A program made the translations under genes and the position numbers. Below are positions 54,975-64,000 of a stretch of 64,000 nt of DNA, one piece after another (within the stretch, counting starts at the first letter, position 1; every line of letters begins with the position of its first letter). The stretch spans positions 61,957,876 through 62,021,875 of the forward strand of contig CM056576.1 in assembly GCA_029721435.1 (NCBI GenBank). Reading direction: 5' to 3'. A model generated the notes under the pieces. It searched no databases and was not told the DNA's origin. It saw nothing but the letters and a program-made list of their open reading frames with translations. Origin of the DNA: Gymnothorax reevesii (taxonomy: Eukaryota > Chordata > Actinopteri > Anguilliformes > Muraenidae).

Positions 54975-55164
54975 ATTAGCCAGGACTAATTGTCAATAAA
55001 GGGAGGGATATCAGCCCTGGAACTTTCAGGTCTAACGCCGCGCCTGCTTTGTAGCATTTTATCACATAAAAAAGAAAGCTGAAGATCGGTAAAATTGATC
55101 TAAAAACAGAGTGCTGTGAAATGAGCAAAGTGTTTCCAAACTTTTGATGGTACTGTACACATAG

Positions 55165-55400
55165 TACATACATCAATCAGCCACAACATTGAAACACCCG
55201 CCTAATATTGTGTAGGTCGCCCTCGTGCTACCAAAACAGCCCTGTAAAACTAAGTCCTTGTGAATTCCCAGATCCAGGGTTTGTCAGCGGAACATTTCTC
55301 AGAGCATCACACGTGGACACCTGATTGTCTTCTTACCACAGTGCATCCTAGTGCCACCTCTTCCTCAGGTAAATGGTGCACCAGTACCCAGCCAAAATAC
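55165..55400. mobile_element. Mariner-like fish repeat fragment
   Basis: ATCAGCCACAACATTGAAAC followed by GCCTAATATTGTGTAGGTCG matches a widespread fish repeat that I remember as a Tc1/mariner-type terminus with transposase-derived body. Only one end is visible here. Confidence 0.5.
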
Positions 55401-55860
55401 ATGATTTAAAAGAAAGGACTTGCAAAACTGTTCAACCTTAGTTGCTCCAAGATCAAGTTCTGACCGTCATTGCAACAAGCAATTTAGAATGAGCGCTATG
55501 ATCATTAAAATATAGCCCCAGAGCTATAATCCGCTTGCTTGTAAACAAAGTAATGAGATAATAATACGCATCTCATCATGGCAAATTTGCAGCCCATTGT
55601 CTGATCACTTGTCTCTGAGAAAAGGGGGTCATCACTTTTAAAAAACAAACAGTATACTCGATTTGAATGTGAAAACCCTCAAAGCTGAGGTTCGTTTTGA
55701 GCTCATGTTCCTAATTTCAACTCAAAAATAACAATAACTTTGTTAATATTCAAATATTTGTGGATCTGATCGTAAATACTAAACGGATCGTCTTTCCTCA
55801 CTTTCCAATGGTGTAATTAAGTGTACTTTGCTCCGTCCTACGGGTGAACTAGGTCTTATC
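55401..55860. other. Upstream region of the FAM110 gene
   Basis: No gene recognised. A poly-A run (about 55861-55877) follows at its end. Confidence 0.4.
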
Positions 55861-55877
55861 AAAAAAAAAAAAAAAAA

Positions 55878-56069
55878 GGGCGGGGTACGTTAAGGAAGGT
55901 GAGCATACTTTAAAGTGGACGTGTTCGGACAACACTCGCCTGCTTCGCTGGTATTTCTTTAGGAGGGTGCCGCGTGTTTAAAAGCGCGTAAACTGCGCAA
56001 TCGTTTGTATGATAGCTTAAAAGGTTATCCACTATTATATTACTTCTCATAATCATTTTCTTTGTCTAA
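55878..56069 (+). promoter_or_regulatory. Probable promoter / 5' leader of the FAM110 gene
   Basis: Immediately after a poly-A run lies GGGCGGGG, a GC-box-like Sp1 site. The 190 bp leading to the ATG are richer in CpG than the surroundings (GTGTTCGGACAACACTCG, GCCGCGTGTTTAAAAGCGCG). TTTAAAAG near 55977 could act as a TATA-like element. A non-coding first exon, known in FAM110 genes, cannot be excluded. Confidence 0.4.
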
Positions 56070-57065
56070 ATGGAACCACCCACAGACACCTCTAGGATTT
56101 TAGAAAAAGGTCCCAACTACCTTCGAAAGCAGATGGAGCTTGAAGGAGAAACCAAAGCGGGGCTAAGCGCTGTGGAAAGACTGGCTGCTTCCAAACCGAA
56201 GTATGTAAAAACTCAACGGGTGATCAGGTCAAAGCAGGTTCCAGCGATATCGTTCAGTTCGGGCTCTGGGAGCAGCCATGGATCTTCCAAGCGGTGCTCA
56301 AGACGGAGCAAGGAAAACAAGGATGAAAAAGTCTCAGCTCAACCGAATTCCGAGGAACAAGGTGAGCGGACCCCCCCCGACGGAGCCAATATCGTACGTC
56401 GGAGCAGTTCCAAAAGACAACGACCAGATTCACTTTTAATGTACAGGCAGAAGTGTGAACTGCTGAAAGGCCCAATAAATGAAAACGCCAAGAAAAGTTT
56501 GGCCCTTGGAATTATCCTCAACTCTTTAAAAGACAAACCGATTTCTTTACCTGAAGCAACCGTAAATAAAACTGAGGTTGAAGAAATTGATCTTAAAGCC
56601 ATGAGAACTGCGTCTTTCAACACACGAGCCCAGGGGACGCAATTGTCTGTCAAACAAAGCAAGCCGAGGCATAACAGAGTTAAAGAAATTGAACTTAAAT
56701 CCAGGAAAGGGGTTGCCCGTTCACATTCTGATGTAAGTTCTAGGTACTCCAAAAACTTCGCCGACTACGAAATCTTTTTTAAATATTGTGGGTTAGACGG
56801 TGACGTAATTGAGTCACTGGGGAAAGAGAACTTTTCTGCCCGATCCGACGATTTAACTTTAAAAATGCGAAGCGTGAGCGTATCGACTTCAGAGGATGGA
56901 TTCTCAAAGGAAAGTGGAGATAGCGATGGACTAATGGAAGAGGAAGTTCGTGGAAAAATTCCCCAGGGAACGTCTGTAATTGAACGCAATGCCAGAATAA
57001 TAAAATGGTTGTACAGCTGCAAAAACGCCCAAGAATCTGGGAAAACACTAAGGGACCTTGACTAG
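56070..57065 (+). CDS. fam110c: FAM110 family protein, probably FAM110C
   Basis: 331 residues in one open coding exon. The N-terminal conserved block reads SRILEKGPNYLRKQME, then LSAVERLAASKPKYVKTQRV (about residues 8-61). The middle is Ser/Arg-rich and poorly conserved. The C-terminal block has RSHSDVSSRYSKNFADYEIF, FKYCGLDGDVIESLGKENF (about 220-262) and VIERNARIIKWLYSCKNAQES (about 300-323). Both blocks define FAM110 proteins. These are associated with centrosomes/spindle poles and microtubules, and FAM110C has been linked to cell spreading and migration. Length and the short N-terminus favour FAM110C over the longer B paralogue, but A or D are not excluded. It is the only host gene with a clean frame in the window. 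Start choice: first ATG, with the conserved block directly after it. Confidence 0.92.
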   Translation: MEPPTDTSRILEKGPNYLRKQMELEGETKAGLSAVERLAASKPKYVKTQRVIRSKQVPAISFSSGSGSSHGSSKRCSRRSKENKDEKVSAQPNSEEQGERTPPDGANIVRRSSSKRQRPDSLLMYRQKCELLKGPINENAKKSLALGIILNSLKDKPISLPEATVNKTEVEEIDLKAMRTASFNTRAQGTQLSVKQSKPRHNRVKEIELKSRKGVARSHSDVSSRYSKNFADYEIFFKYCGLDGDVIESLGKENFSARSDDLTLKMRSVSVSTSEDGFSKESGDSDGLMEEEVRGKIPQGTSVIERNARIIKWLYSCKNAQESGKTLRDLD

Positions 57066-57420
57066 AATGTTGCGCTCGACTGCTACAATTTTAGCCAGAT
57101 GAAAACTAGCGGACTTGTTAGACGTCTCCCTCTTGTTTGATGTGGGCACATGCATACATATGGTGCTTGTTGCTTACATTCATAAGTATGATGTGAGAGA
57201 ATATTGGTCAGAAAACAACATTTTCTCAGTACTTCCTGTGATTACGCAATTTAACAGTTCAGCTGATTAGCATTTCGTTTTAAAAACTGACAGGCTTGTG
57301 GATGTGTACATACGTTACAGTAAGTGCGGCACGAATATATGATATGATTATATACCAGCTATAATCATTGTAGGAAAAAGGCATGATGATTGTGCTTGGT
57401 TCCACATTTTTAATGACCTC

Positions 57421-57426
57421 TGAATA
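57421..57426 (+). promoter_or_regulatory. Candidate polyadenylation signal of the FAM110 gene
   Basis: AATAAA in CTCTGAATAAAACTG about 360 bases after the stop codon. Another AATAAA lies near 57838 and could give a longer 3' end. Confidence 0.45.
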
Positions 57427-58784
57427 AAACTGTCACTGTGCCGGCTGCATATCTAACAGATTTTCTAGAAAGGGTGGCGTTCTAGTTTACCACTTTTATT
57501 TCTTGCCTTCGGATATGTAAAATGGTTGGAAATACTGGCTCAATTGCAGACATTCTACCACGTGACTGTGTTTGCTTTGTTATTGCGTAACGAGGTAAAA
57601 TTCCATTTCAGTGTTTGTGCAGTTAGTATTGTCATATAGCATACCTACAAGATGTGACAATTGCCATTTTACAATCGTTTTATCGACGATTTGTCCCCAC
57701 TTTTAACCAAAGAAAGACATTCGTTGTTTTTTTTTGTGTGCTTTATGAAGAATAAGTTTTTAATGGTAGCTCATTGATTCTAAAATGTGGATTCATGTTA
57801 TTACATGAACATGAAATGTCTTGATTAAATTGGGTTTAATAAATCATATAATTTATCAATTAAATATCTGGAAAAGGTATTCCGTTTTCGCCTCTGAAAT
57901 TTCTCGCATCTGTTTGACTTGGTCTGAATGAGGGAAAATCTTATGACTTCCTTTTGAAGTTGTAGCTTGAGTTTAAATCAGCCTCAGGTCATTAAAATCT
58001 GATGTCACTATTATATGACATGGAGTGTGTCACACTGGACAGGGCTTGAAAATGCTGAATTGCTTTGAGCATAAAGCTGTCAGGAAAAAGAAAAAATAGG
58101 TCAGTTACTTGGTCTGTTTCTGAAATGGTTAAAGGGGTGAAAGGTCAGACCCTTCTTTGAGTAAGAATAAGAACCATGCAGCTGTTACATGCAGCCTGGT
58201 CCAGAATTACTGGTATGGAACAAGATAAGACTAAATTTTACAACAAAAAAAAAATTAGTATACCAGTATCTTTGGAATCTGGTTTTCATGACAGTTCCTG
58301 GGAAACATTGAAAGGTGATAATAAGTGAAGTGAACAGGATATAAAGTTCAATAAATTTGATTGTATGGAATATTTGCTAAGTTGTTAATTATATGCAGTC
58401 ATATGATTTTTATTATTATTGTTATTATTATTTTTTACATAAATTAAATCAAGCTTGCCAGTAATTCTTGGCCTGACTGTACGTTATTGTGGCCTTTGAG
58501 TGTGTTTTTTTTTTTTTTCAGAAAGACTGTGTTGTACTCAGGGAATGTAGATCTACAGAATTTGGAGAATTATAATGCGTGAAAAAGGCTGCAAGTTTTA
58601 TATGGTTAACATATTGCTGTAAATATCCTGCAATTAAAGCTAGTGCCCCACTTGAGTACCACATATTCCCTGTTTTCATATCCAGTATCTTGGAGGAGAG
58701 AAAAAGCAACATTGTCACAGTTAAAATGCTGAAGAATTGTATCAGAATATTTAAAGTATTTTTGGCAACGCATTGGTACAGTTT

Positions 58785-58835
58785 GTTGCTCAGTTGGCTC
58801 ACTGTACTAAGGTTGTGGGTTTGAAAACGGCCCAC
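58785..58835 (+). repeat. Degraded tRNA-derived SINE head
   Basis: GTTGCTCAGTTGGCTCACTG resembles a tRNA A box and D-arm; GTTGTGGGTTTGAAAAC about 30 bases later resembles a B box. No cloverleaf and no CCA context, so not a tRNA gene. Confidence 0.4.
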
Positions 58836-60733
58836 GACTTTCCTTGTTCTTATGTATGAATGTTTGCATGGGTTTTCTGGGGGTAAACCAGTATATGTTG
58901 TATGAAGAGCTGCATGATGGGCTGTGTCTGATTAAAAGGGAGAATCTTGCAATAGTGACAATGCGTTCAGACTTAAAAAGGTGATTATTCTTTGGGATTG
59001 CATGTATTTTGACTTGTCACACACTTCAAAATTGACACAAGTAGTGGCAATGATTGGATAAATTCACCAAATCGTTGCTGGCCATTTTAAATTTGAGGCT
59101 AAACTGTGGTGATGAAAAATGCAATGGTGCTATTGGATACATTTTTTTTCCCTCAAGAAATAAATTGATCTTATAAATACTCTATTTTGGCTTCACTCAA
59201 GTTGTCTAATTTTGAAATGTGATAAAAGATGCAAGAATTAAATTAGACAAATATGAAAAATGGAAGAAATCAGGAAAAAGCAAAATTTTTTAATAGAACT
59301 TTAAGTATTGAATATACTCTATAAACAGACAAGTGTTGACAGTTTATAAAATTCTGAGAACTGTAATTTGAACTTTTGTTCATTTAGGCATATAGCATTA
59401 GTTCCTTATCCCTTCTAAAATCCATATGAAATGCAGAGTCGTCACTCAAGATCCATGAATAACTTGTCTAAAATGCAGTCAGATCCAGAAATATTAACAT
59501 CTAAAGGGGTTTAACAGTGTATGAAGAACAGTAGTACTATGTGCCTCTCCTCCCCCCTTTTAATGGGGCAAAAATAAGAAAATTGGAAGCTTGGTTTTTC
59601 ATGTTCAAGTGTATATTGTTCCCTCACTATTTTCTCTTCAAGGAAACGGGTGACTGGTCGAGAGTTACTTTTCAGTATGGCTATTGCGTTTGTTGCTGTT
59701 AAGGCTCATACATTCAGAAATTTTTCTGACAAAAATCCTTGTCTGAAAGTTGACACTTCATGCATGTCTTGGTTCATTTCGGGTCTATTGTGGTCATGTA
59801 CAGAACAGAAGTGAAAAAATTTGTATTACAGTCCAAATACTTGTGGATGAGACTGTATGCTGGTCTTGATTTGAGTTCTAAAGGCATACCTCCACCAAAA
59901 AACCACCTCCGGAGCATGTCCCTTCCTGTCTTTTGGAACACTCTCTTCAATATTCTTAAGCCTACCATCCTCTGGTTTTCTCAGGTGATTTTGTGGGAGG
60001 TGACGTTTTATAGGCATGTTGCATTCTGTCTTGACCTGCCAATTAGTGACATCATAAAGACTATGCAGCTTCCATGGTTTGAAATCCGAAGTTAGCCACA
60101 CACAAACACTTGCTTTCACAGAAATAAAAAAATGGAAATACCCAAGATAAAAAAGAAATACTCGTGGTTCTATGATATAAACTTTAATTTCTCCCAGCAT
60201 ATCTGTAAAACTATAGTGTGCTACTCTCAGTGTTTCCTGGCCCTTATTCAGCAGAGAGGGCCCCAGTGGGACCCTTTGTGATGGAGGAAGGGGCTCTCCT
60301 GTGCCTCCACTTTTTTGTTGTAAAATGACACGTTTTGACTGAAACTGAAGATCGACCCTTCACAGTGTCCACTGATTGGTTTGATTTCTATCATCTGGTG
60401 AAGTGAAAGTACTTGCTGTATGCTAGTGGTGGCTGATGAACTGAACCATTTCCAGTCATCCAAACAATACACACCAAGAATTTTAGATTGAAAATGGTTC
60501 CTTTGTGAAGATGCACCGTGATGTGTGTTTTGAGATTAACTTAGTTACTGATGGATGCTTGTATTGTGGAGAGTGATTTGGTCTTCTGTAACTGGTTTTT
60601 ATTACTTATCTGATGCTCAGTGGTCTGAACGAAGAGGAGCGTTTGCCACTTGGTGCACCATAGTCTGGGTTGTGGTCGTCCCTTGGTTGGTTGGAGCAAC
60701 CTTGTCTTTTTGGGTTTTGTTGATGTATTATTA

Positions 60734-62180
60734 GGTTGCCGGCCGTAGGCCAGTAACCTATTGTCATCACTTTGCGTCCGGCAGCGTCGTCGGCGTCTTC
60801 CGTTTAAAGCCGTATCTCAAAAACTGTCTGGTGAAATTTTTTTTTTAATTTGGGGATGTGATCAAATTGGTCATCAAGTTAATGCCCGAGCAAAAATTTT
60901 TTTGATTGAATCATTCGTTTAGACTTGGCTGCCATTTTTATGTCGAAAATGGCCATTTTTGGCACTTGGGTGCAATTTTCTCAAAAACTGCCTGATGAAT
61001 TTTTTTTAACGCAGCAATGGAATCAGTATCATGACCTGCTTCAACAATGTAAATGGCCTTTTGATTGAATCGTTCCTTCATAGCACCACCTAGGCAATGT
61101 GTCAGGACTTCATCATTTTTCGGGGTGTTTTATGCTATCGCTCTTTTAATATAGTATTTAGAGCAGGGGTGTCAAACTGACCCGTAAATGGGCCAAGAGG
61201 CTGCAGGTCTTCAATCCTACCAAGCAGAAGCTCACCTGAAAGCACTGTTTTAATCAACTGATCTAGGCCTGCACAACTGATTAGTTGTATCAGGTGCGCT
61301 TCTGCATTGTTGGGAGTGAAAACCTGCAGCTTCTTGGCCCGTTTACGGGTCAGTTTGACACCCCTGATTTAGAGCTTAGGTATGTATGAGGCACATATGG
61401 AGAATCAGGTATGCCGAACATTGAGAGTCAGTCACATTTGACCTTGGGCCTCAAGATCAAGGACAAATGGCAAAAATGTGCTATAACTTGCTTACTGTGA
61501 CATTCAGATCTTAGATATGTATGAGGCACGTAAAGGGAATTATGTATGCCAAACATTCTTGGTTGTTCGAATTTCACCTTGAGCCTCAAGGTGAAGGTCA
61601 AATGGCAAAAATGTGTTATAACAGCTTAATGTTAAATTTAGAGGTTAGGTATGTGTGAGCCACCTTTAGGGAATCATGTCAGCCAAACATTCTCGGCAAG
61701 TTGAATATGACATTGAGCGTCAAGATCAAACTGCAGAAATTGCTATAACTTGCTGAATATGGCGATTAGAGCTCAGGTATGTTTGGGGCATCTATAGGAA
61801 ACCATGTATGCTGAACATTCTTAGGCAGTCAGTCAAATTTGATGTTGGGCCTCAAGGTCAAGGTTATATGACAAAAATGGCCCATATTTGTTTAATATTG
61901 TTTGTAGAGCTTAGGTATGTATTGGGCACTAATAGCAAATCATGTATGCTGGTTGTTTTCGACATATTGGATTTGACCTTGGGCAACAAGGTCCAGGTAA
62001 TGACAAAACGGCCTAAAAGTCCTTTAATGTTGGCTTTAGATCTTCGGTATGTATTGGATACTAATGAAAAATCATGTATGCTGATCAAACACACCATATT
62101 GGATTTGACTTTGGTCTTCAAGGTCAAGGTCATGTGACAAAATCAATGTGTTTATTTCCTCGTTTAATAATGCCTTTAGA
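60734..62180. repeat. Hairpin-headed tandem-array element, copy 2
   Basis: Head hairpin GGTTGCCGGCC-GTA-GGCCAGTAACC, then CTATTGTCATCAC and a GTCC/CGTC-rich segment (GCGTCCGGCAGCGTCGTCGG), CTCAAAAACTG twice, then about seven units of roughly 134 bp (starts near 61372, 61506, 61640, 61768, 61906, 62038, 62176). Units contain TGACCTTGGGC, CAAGGTCAAGGTCA-like sequence and AGAGCTTAGGTATGTAT. The order of parts and several words equal copy 1 (42607-44570). A hAT MITE is inserted at the start of the array. Confidence 0.8.
61164..61366. mobile_element. hAT MITE (203 bp) with perfect 8-bp duplication
   Basis: CAGGGGTGTCAAACTGACCC at the left and its inverse at the right (GGGTCAGTTTGACACCCCTG), flanked by ATTTAGAG at 61156-61163 and 61367-61374. 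The inverted ends pair over about 35 bp. CAGGGGTGTCAAACT is a common hAT terminus. Confidence 0.92.
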
Positions 62181-63143
62181 AATTAGTATGTATTAGGCAC
62201 TAACCTATAAATAATTCAAATTTTTTTTCACGATCAATTGCGGCATTAAAAACTGGTCAAAATCCATTTTTGGATGTTTGTTCCTATTAGCGTCATGGAA
62301 TAGAAAGAATTATACTAATCAGACCCCCTCGGTGTCAGTGTTGTGTAAAAAAAAATAAAAATTGTTTGAAAGCAGAGCAAGAACCAGAAATGAATTGAGA
62401 AGATGGCACACTTCACAAATTGGCAGCAGAGAACAGTGAAAGTTCAGGTAAAAAAAAAATCTAATCGGATTTCATGATGTAGACTTCTTAAAGATTATAT
62501 TTTTGCTGAATGGCAGAAATGTTGCTGTCTGTCACTCATGAAAAAGTGTGACTGCTCAGTCGAGTTGCCCGATAATGGTAACTAAAACCCCTTTCTCACT
62601 GAGCTGCGTTGCCCCGCGGAACTGTGCGGATGAAACAGTTCTTTCGCATAGAATAGTTGATTTGAAGAACTGTGAATTGATTTGCAGTGGTATGGGACCT
62701 TTCGCCATCACCGCCGAAATTCGCGAAAAATTAAACAGGTTTAATTTGTTTGCGGATTTCCGAGCTGGAGCTTTTTAACAGCAATTGTGTAGACAATGTA
62801 TTGCTTTCGCAAGAATTCATGTTAGCTTGCTGTTGAATCCACGGGCTGATGCTGGTTACTTTTCTCCTGTTGGATCTGCAACTGTCGGCAACCTTCAAGG
62901 CCCTTGGCACTCTAGTTTTTCTGCATTGGTGCAGTGAACGTGGGTGGTAGCATTTCTCTCAGGGGCACATCCGTGGTATCAGCAGGGTTGCCAGCTTGCT
63001 GGCCGCCCCTCTACCCAATGGGCTTCAGTGCATAAGTATTGACCATGTGTAACTGCATGAAGACTAGGGGTGAGTTAGTTTTTTGTTACTCAAGAAGCTT
63101 CATTTGAGGCTTATTCATAGCCTTTTGTTGCAAAATTATGATA
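62181..63143. other. Unassigned non-coding sequence
   Basis: No gene recognised. A 76-codon frame at 62548-62778 has no identifiable domain and no supporting context. Confidence 0.4.
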
Positions 63144-63895
63144 CGGTGTTGTGAAAAAGTATTTGCCCCCTTCCTGATTTCTTGGGGTTTTTTTTTTACA
63201 TATTTGTCACACTTAAATGCTTCATATTATCAAACAAATTTAAATATTATGCAAAGATAACCTGAGTAAATATAAAATGCAGTTTTTAAACGATGATCTC
63301 ATTGAGGGTAAAAAAGCTATCCAAATCTACCTGGTCCTATGTGAAAAAGTAATTGCCCCTCTCGTTAAATCATGAATTAACTATGATTAACCGCATTTTT
63401 TTTAGTTAAATTTCACTAGCACCACCCTGGCCTGATTAATGCCAGACCTTTTCAATCAAGAAATCACTTAAATAGAACCTGTCTGACAAAGTGAAATAGG
63501 CTAAAAGATCTCAGAAAGCAACTCATCATGCCTTGATTCAAAGAAATTCAAGGAACGATGAGAAACAAAGCCATTTGTATCTATCAGTCTAGTTAGGGTT
63601 ACAGAGCCATTTCTAAGGCTTTGTGGCTCCAGCGAACCACGGTGAGAGCCGTTATCCACAAATGGAGAAAACTTGGAACAGTGGTGAACCTTCCCAGGAG
63701 TGGCTGGCCTGCCAAATTACTCCAAGAGTGCATCGACAACTCATCTAGGAGGTAAAAAAAACCCCGATGACAATATCTTAAGAACCGCAGGCCTCATTTG
63801 CCTCAGTTAAAGTCAGTGATTAGGATTCAACAATAAGAAAGAGACTGGGCAAAAATCCATGGGAGAGTTCCAAGGCAAAGACCACTGCTGACCCA
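63144..63895 (+). mobile_element. Tc1-like element, family IV, 5' part
   Basis: CGGTGTTGTGAAAAAGTATT TGCCCCC next to TA (63142-63143) is a known type of fish Tc1 terminus. A second direct-repeat copy (TATGTGAAAAAGTAATTGCC near 63339) fits IR/DR structure. The transposase start follows. It is interrupted at 63896 by another element and by the window edge. Confidence 0.8.
63541..63895 (+). pseudogene. Tc1-like transposase N-terminal pseudogene (family IV)
   Basis: The frame reads KEIQGTMRNKAICIYQSS, stop, then GYRAISKALWLQRTTVRAVI and HKWRKLGTVVNLPRSGWPAK, the paired helix-turn-helix region of Tc1 transposases. Further stops follow (after SSRR and KKPR). The catalytic half would lie beyond the inserted element and outside the window. 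Confidence 0.8.
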
Positions 63896-64000
63896 CACTA
63901 CCGCTCAAAAGTTTGGAATCCCTTGCAAATTTCTTTGTTTTCCAAAGAAAAATACATTTTCATGCATTTCACAAACATTTTTTTCCATTTCACAAACGAT
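63896..64000 (+). mobile_element. Start of another Tc1-like element, family V (cut by window end)
   Basis: CACTACCGCTCAAAAGTTTG followed by GAATCCCTTGCAAATTTC and TTTGTTTTCCAAAGAAAA is a common fish Tc1 terminus. The flanking TA has decayed to CA. It is inserted in family IV and its other end is outside the window. Confidence 0.72.

Larger units (their letters stand above)
48735..55046. mobile_element. hAT-like non-autonomous element, family 1, copy 3 (outer shell of the nest)
   Basis: Ends CAGGGGTGGCGTTAGACC (left) and, inverse, CAGGCGCGGCGTTAGACC (right), flanked by CTTTCTAG (48727-48734) and CTTTGTAG (55047-55054), 7 of 8 matching. Own sequence is 48735-48825, 54219-54717 and 54975-55046. 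It shares CCCTTTATTGACAATTAGTC and the AAGACACGGCTTCTCTC region with copies 1 and 2. A foldback and a small MITE-like segment are nested inside. Confidence 0.85.
57066..60733. other. 3' untranslated / downstream region of the FAM110 gene
   Basis: AT-rich, no supported second gene. Two open frames near 59760-60095 and 58518-58835 have no recognisable domain. A tRNA-like SINE remnant is noted separately at 58785-58835. Confidence 0.4.

Noticed and set aside
59760..60095. 111-codon plus-strand frame downstream of the FAM110 gene
   Set aside because: No recognisable domain, AT-rich composition like its surroundings, and competing frames on the other strand.
62548..62778. 76-codon frame near 62.6 kb
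   Set aside because: No family resemblance and no promoter or splice context that I can support.

Overview
This is a eukaryotic, almost certainly vertebrate window, most likely from a ray-finned fish. The one gene with an open, conserved host reading frame is a single-coding-exon FAM110-family gene (56070-57065, + strand), a vertebrate family; by length and N-terminus it looks most like fam110c. Nearly everything else is transposable elements. The mix of Tc1-like DD34E elements, a DIRS tyrosine-recombinase-type retroelement, BEL/Pao, piggyBac-like and PIF/Harbinger-like elements, many hAT derivatives and an abundant fish SINE-like repeat argues against a mammal or bird. No operons, CRISPR arrays, rRNA or functional tRNA genes were seen.

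Layout: 1-1205 unassigned. 1206-6401 is a non-autonomous piggyBac-like element (copy A), broken by a 2.9-kb foldback (1219-4124) and a 750-bp hAT derivative (4202-4951). 8111-17651 is a decayed BEL/Pao provirus on the minus strand; piggyBac-like copy B (8717-11626, itself holding a 966-bp solo LTR) sits in its 3' untranslated end, and a SINE-like repeat (17652-18001) breaks its 5' LTR. 18941-20220 is a truncated Tc1-like element. 21700-31200 contains an inverted pair of one unclassified repeat; a 1.3-kb DNA element sits in one arm and a DIRS-like element (25480-30934) in the other. That DIRS element keeps its inverted terminal repeats and internal complementary region and is broken by a MITE and a solo LTR. 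31440-33278 is a second BEL remnant ended by piggyBac-like copy C (33279-35402). 36010-37323 is a solo LTR with a 5-bp target duplication. 37354-39231 holds a hairpin, a zinc-finger tail of a pogo/Tigger-like transposase, a BEL integrase fragment and a hAT derivative. 39440-41892 is a Tc1-like element with a Harbinger-like element in its terminal repeat.

42607-44570 and 60734-62180 are two related elements, each with a short hairpin head, a GTCC-rich segment and a tandem array of about 135-140 bp units carrying TGACCT/AGGTCA half sites. 45815-47560 is a hAT transposase tail interrupted by a hAT derivative which is in turn interrupted by another. 48290-48502 is a THAP-domain fragment. 48735-55046 is the most elaborate nest: a hAT derivative contains a large foldback (48826-54218), whose loop contains two Tc1-like elements, one with an intact 337-residue transposase and near-identical terminal repeats. 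63144-64000 holds two further Tc1-like fragments.

Insertion order can be read from target-site duplications and from comparison between occupied and empty copies inside the same window. The window works less as a set of cooperating genes than as a stratified transposon graveyard beside one conserved gene. The most plausible still-functional parts are the FAM110 gene and the Tc1-like transposase at 52013-53026.
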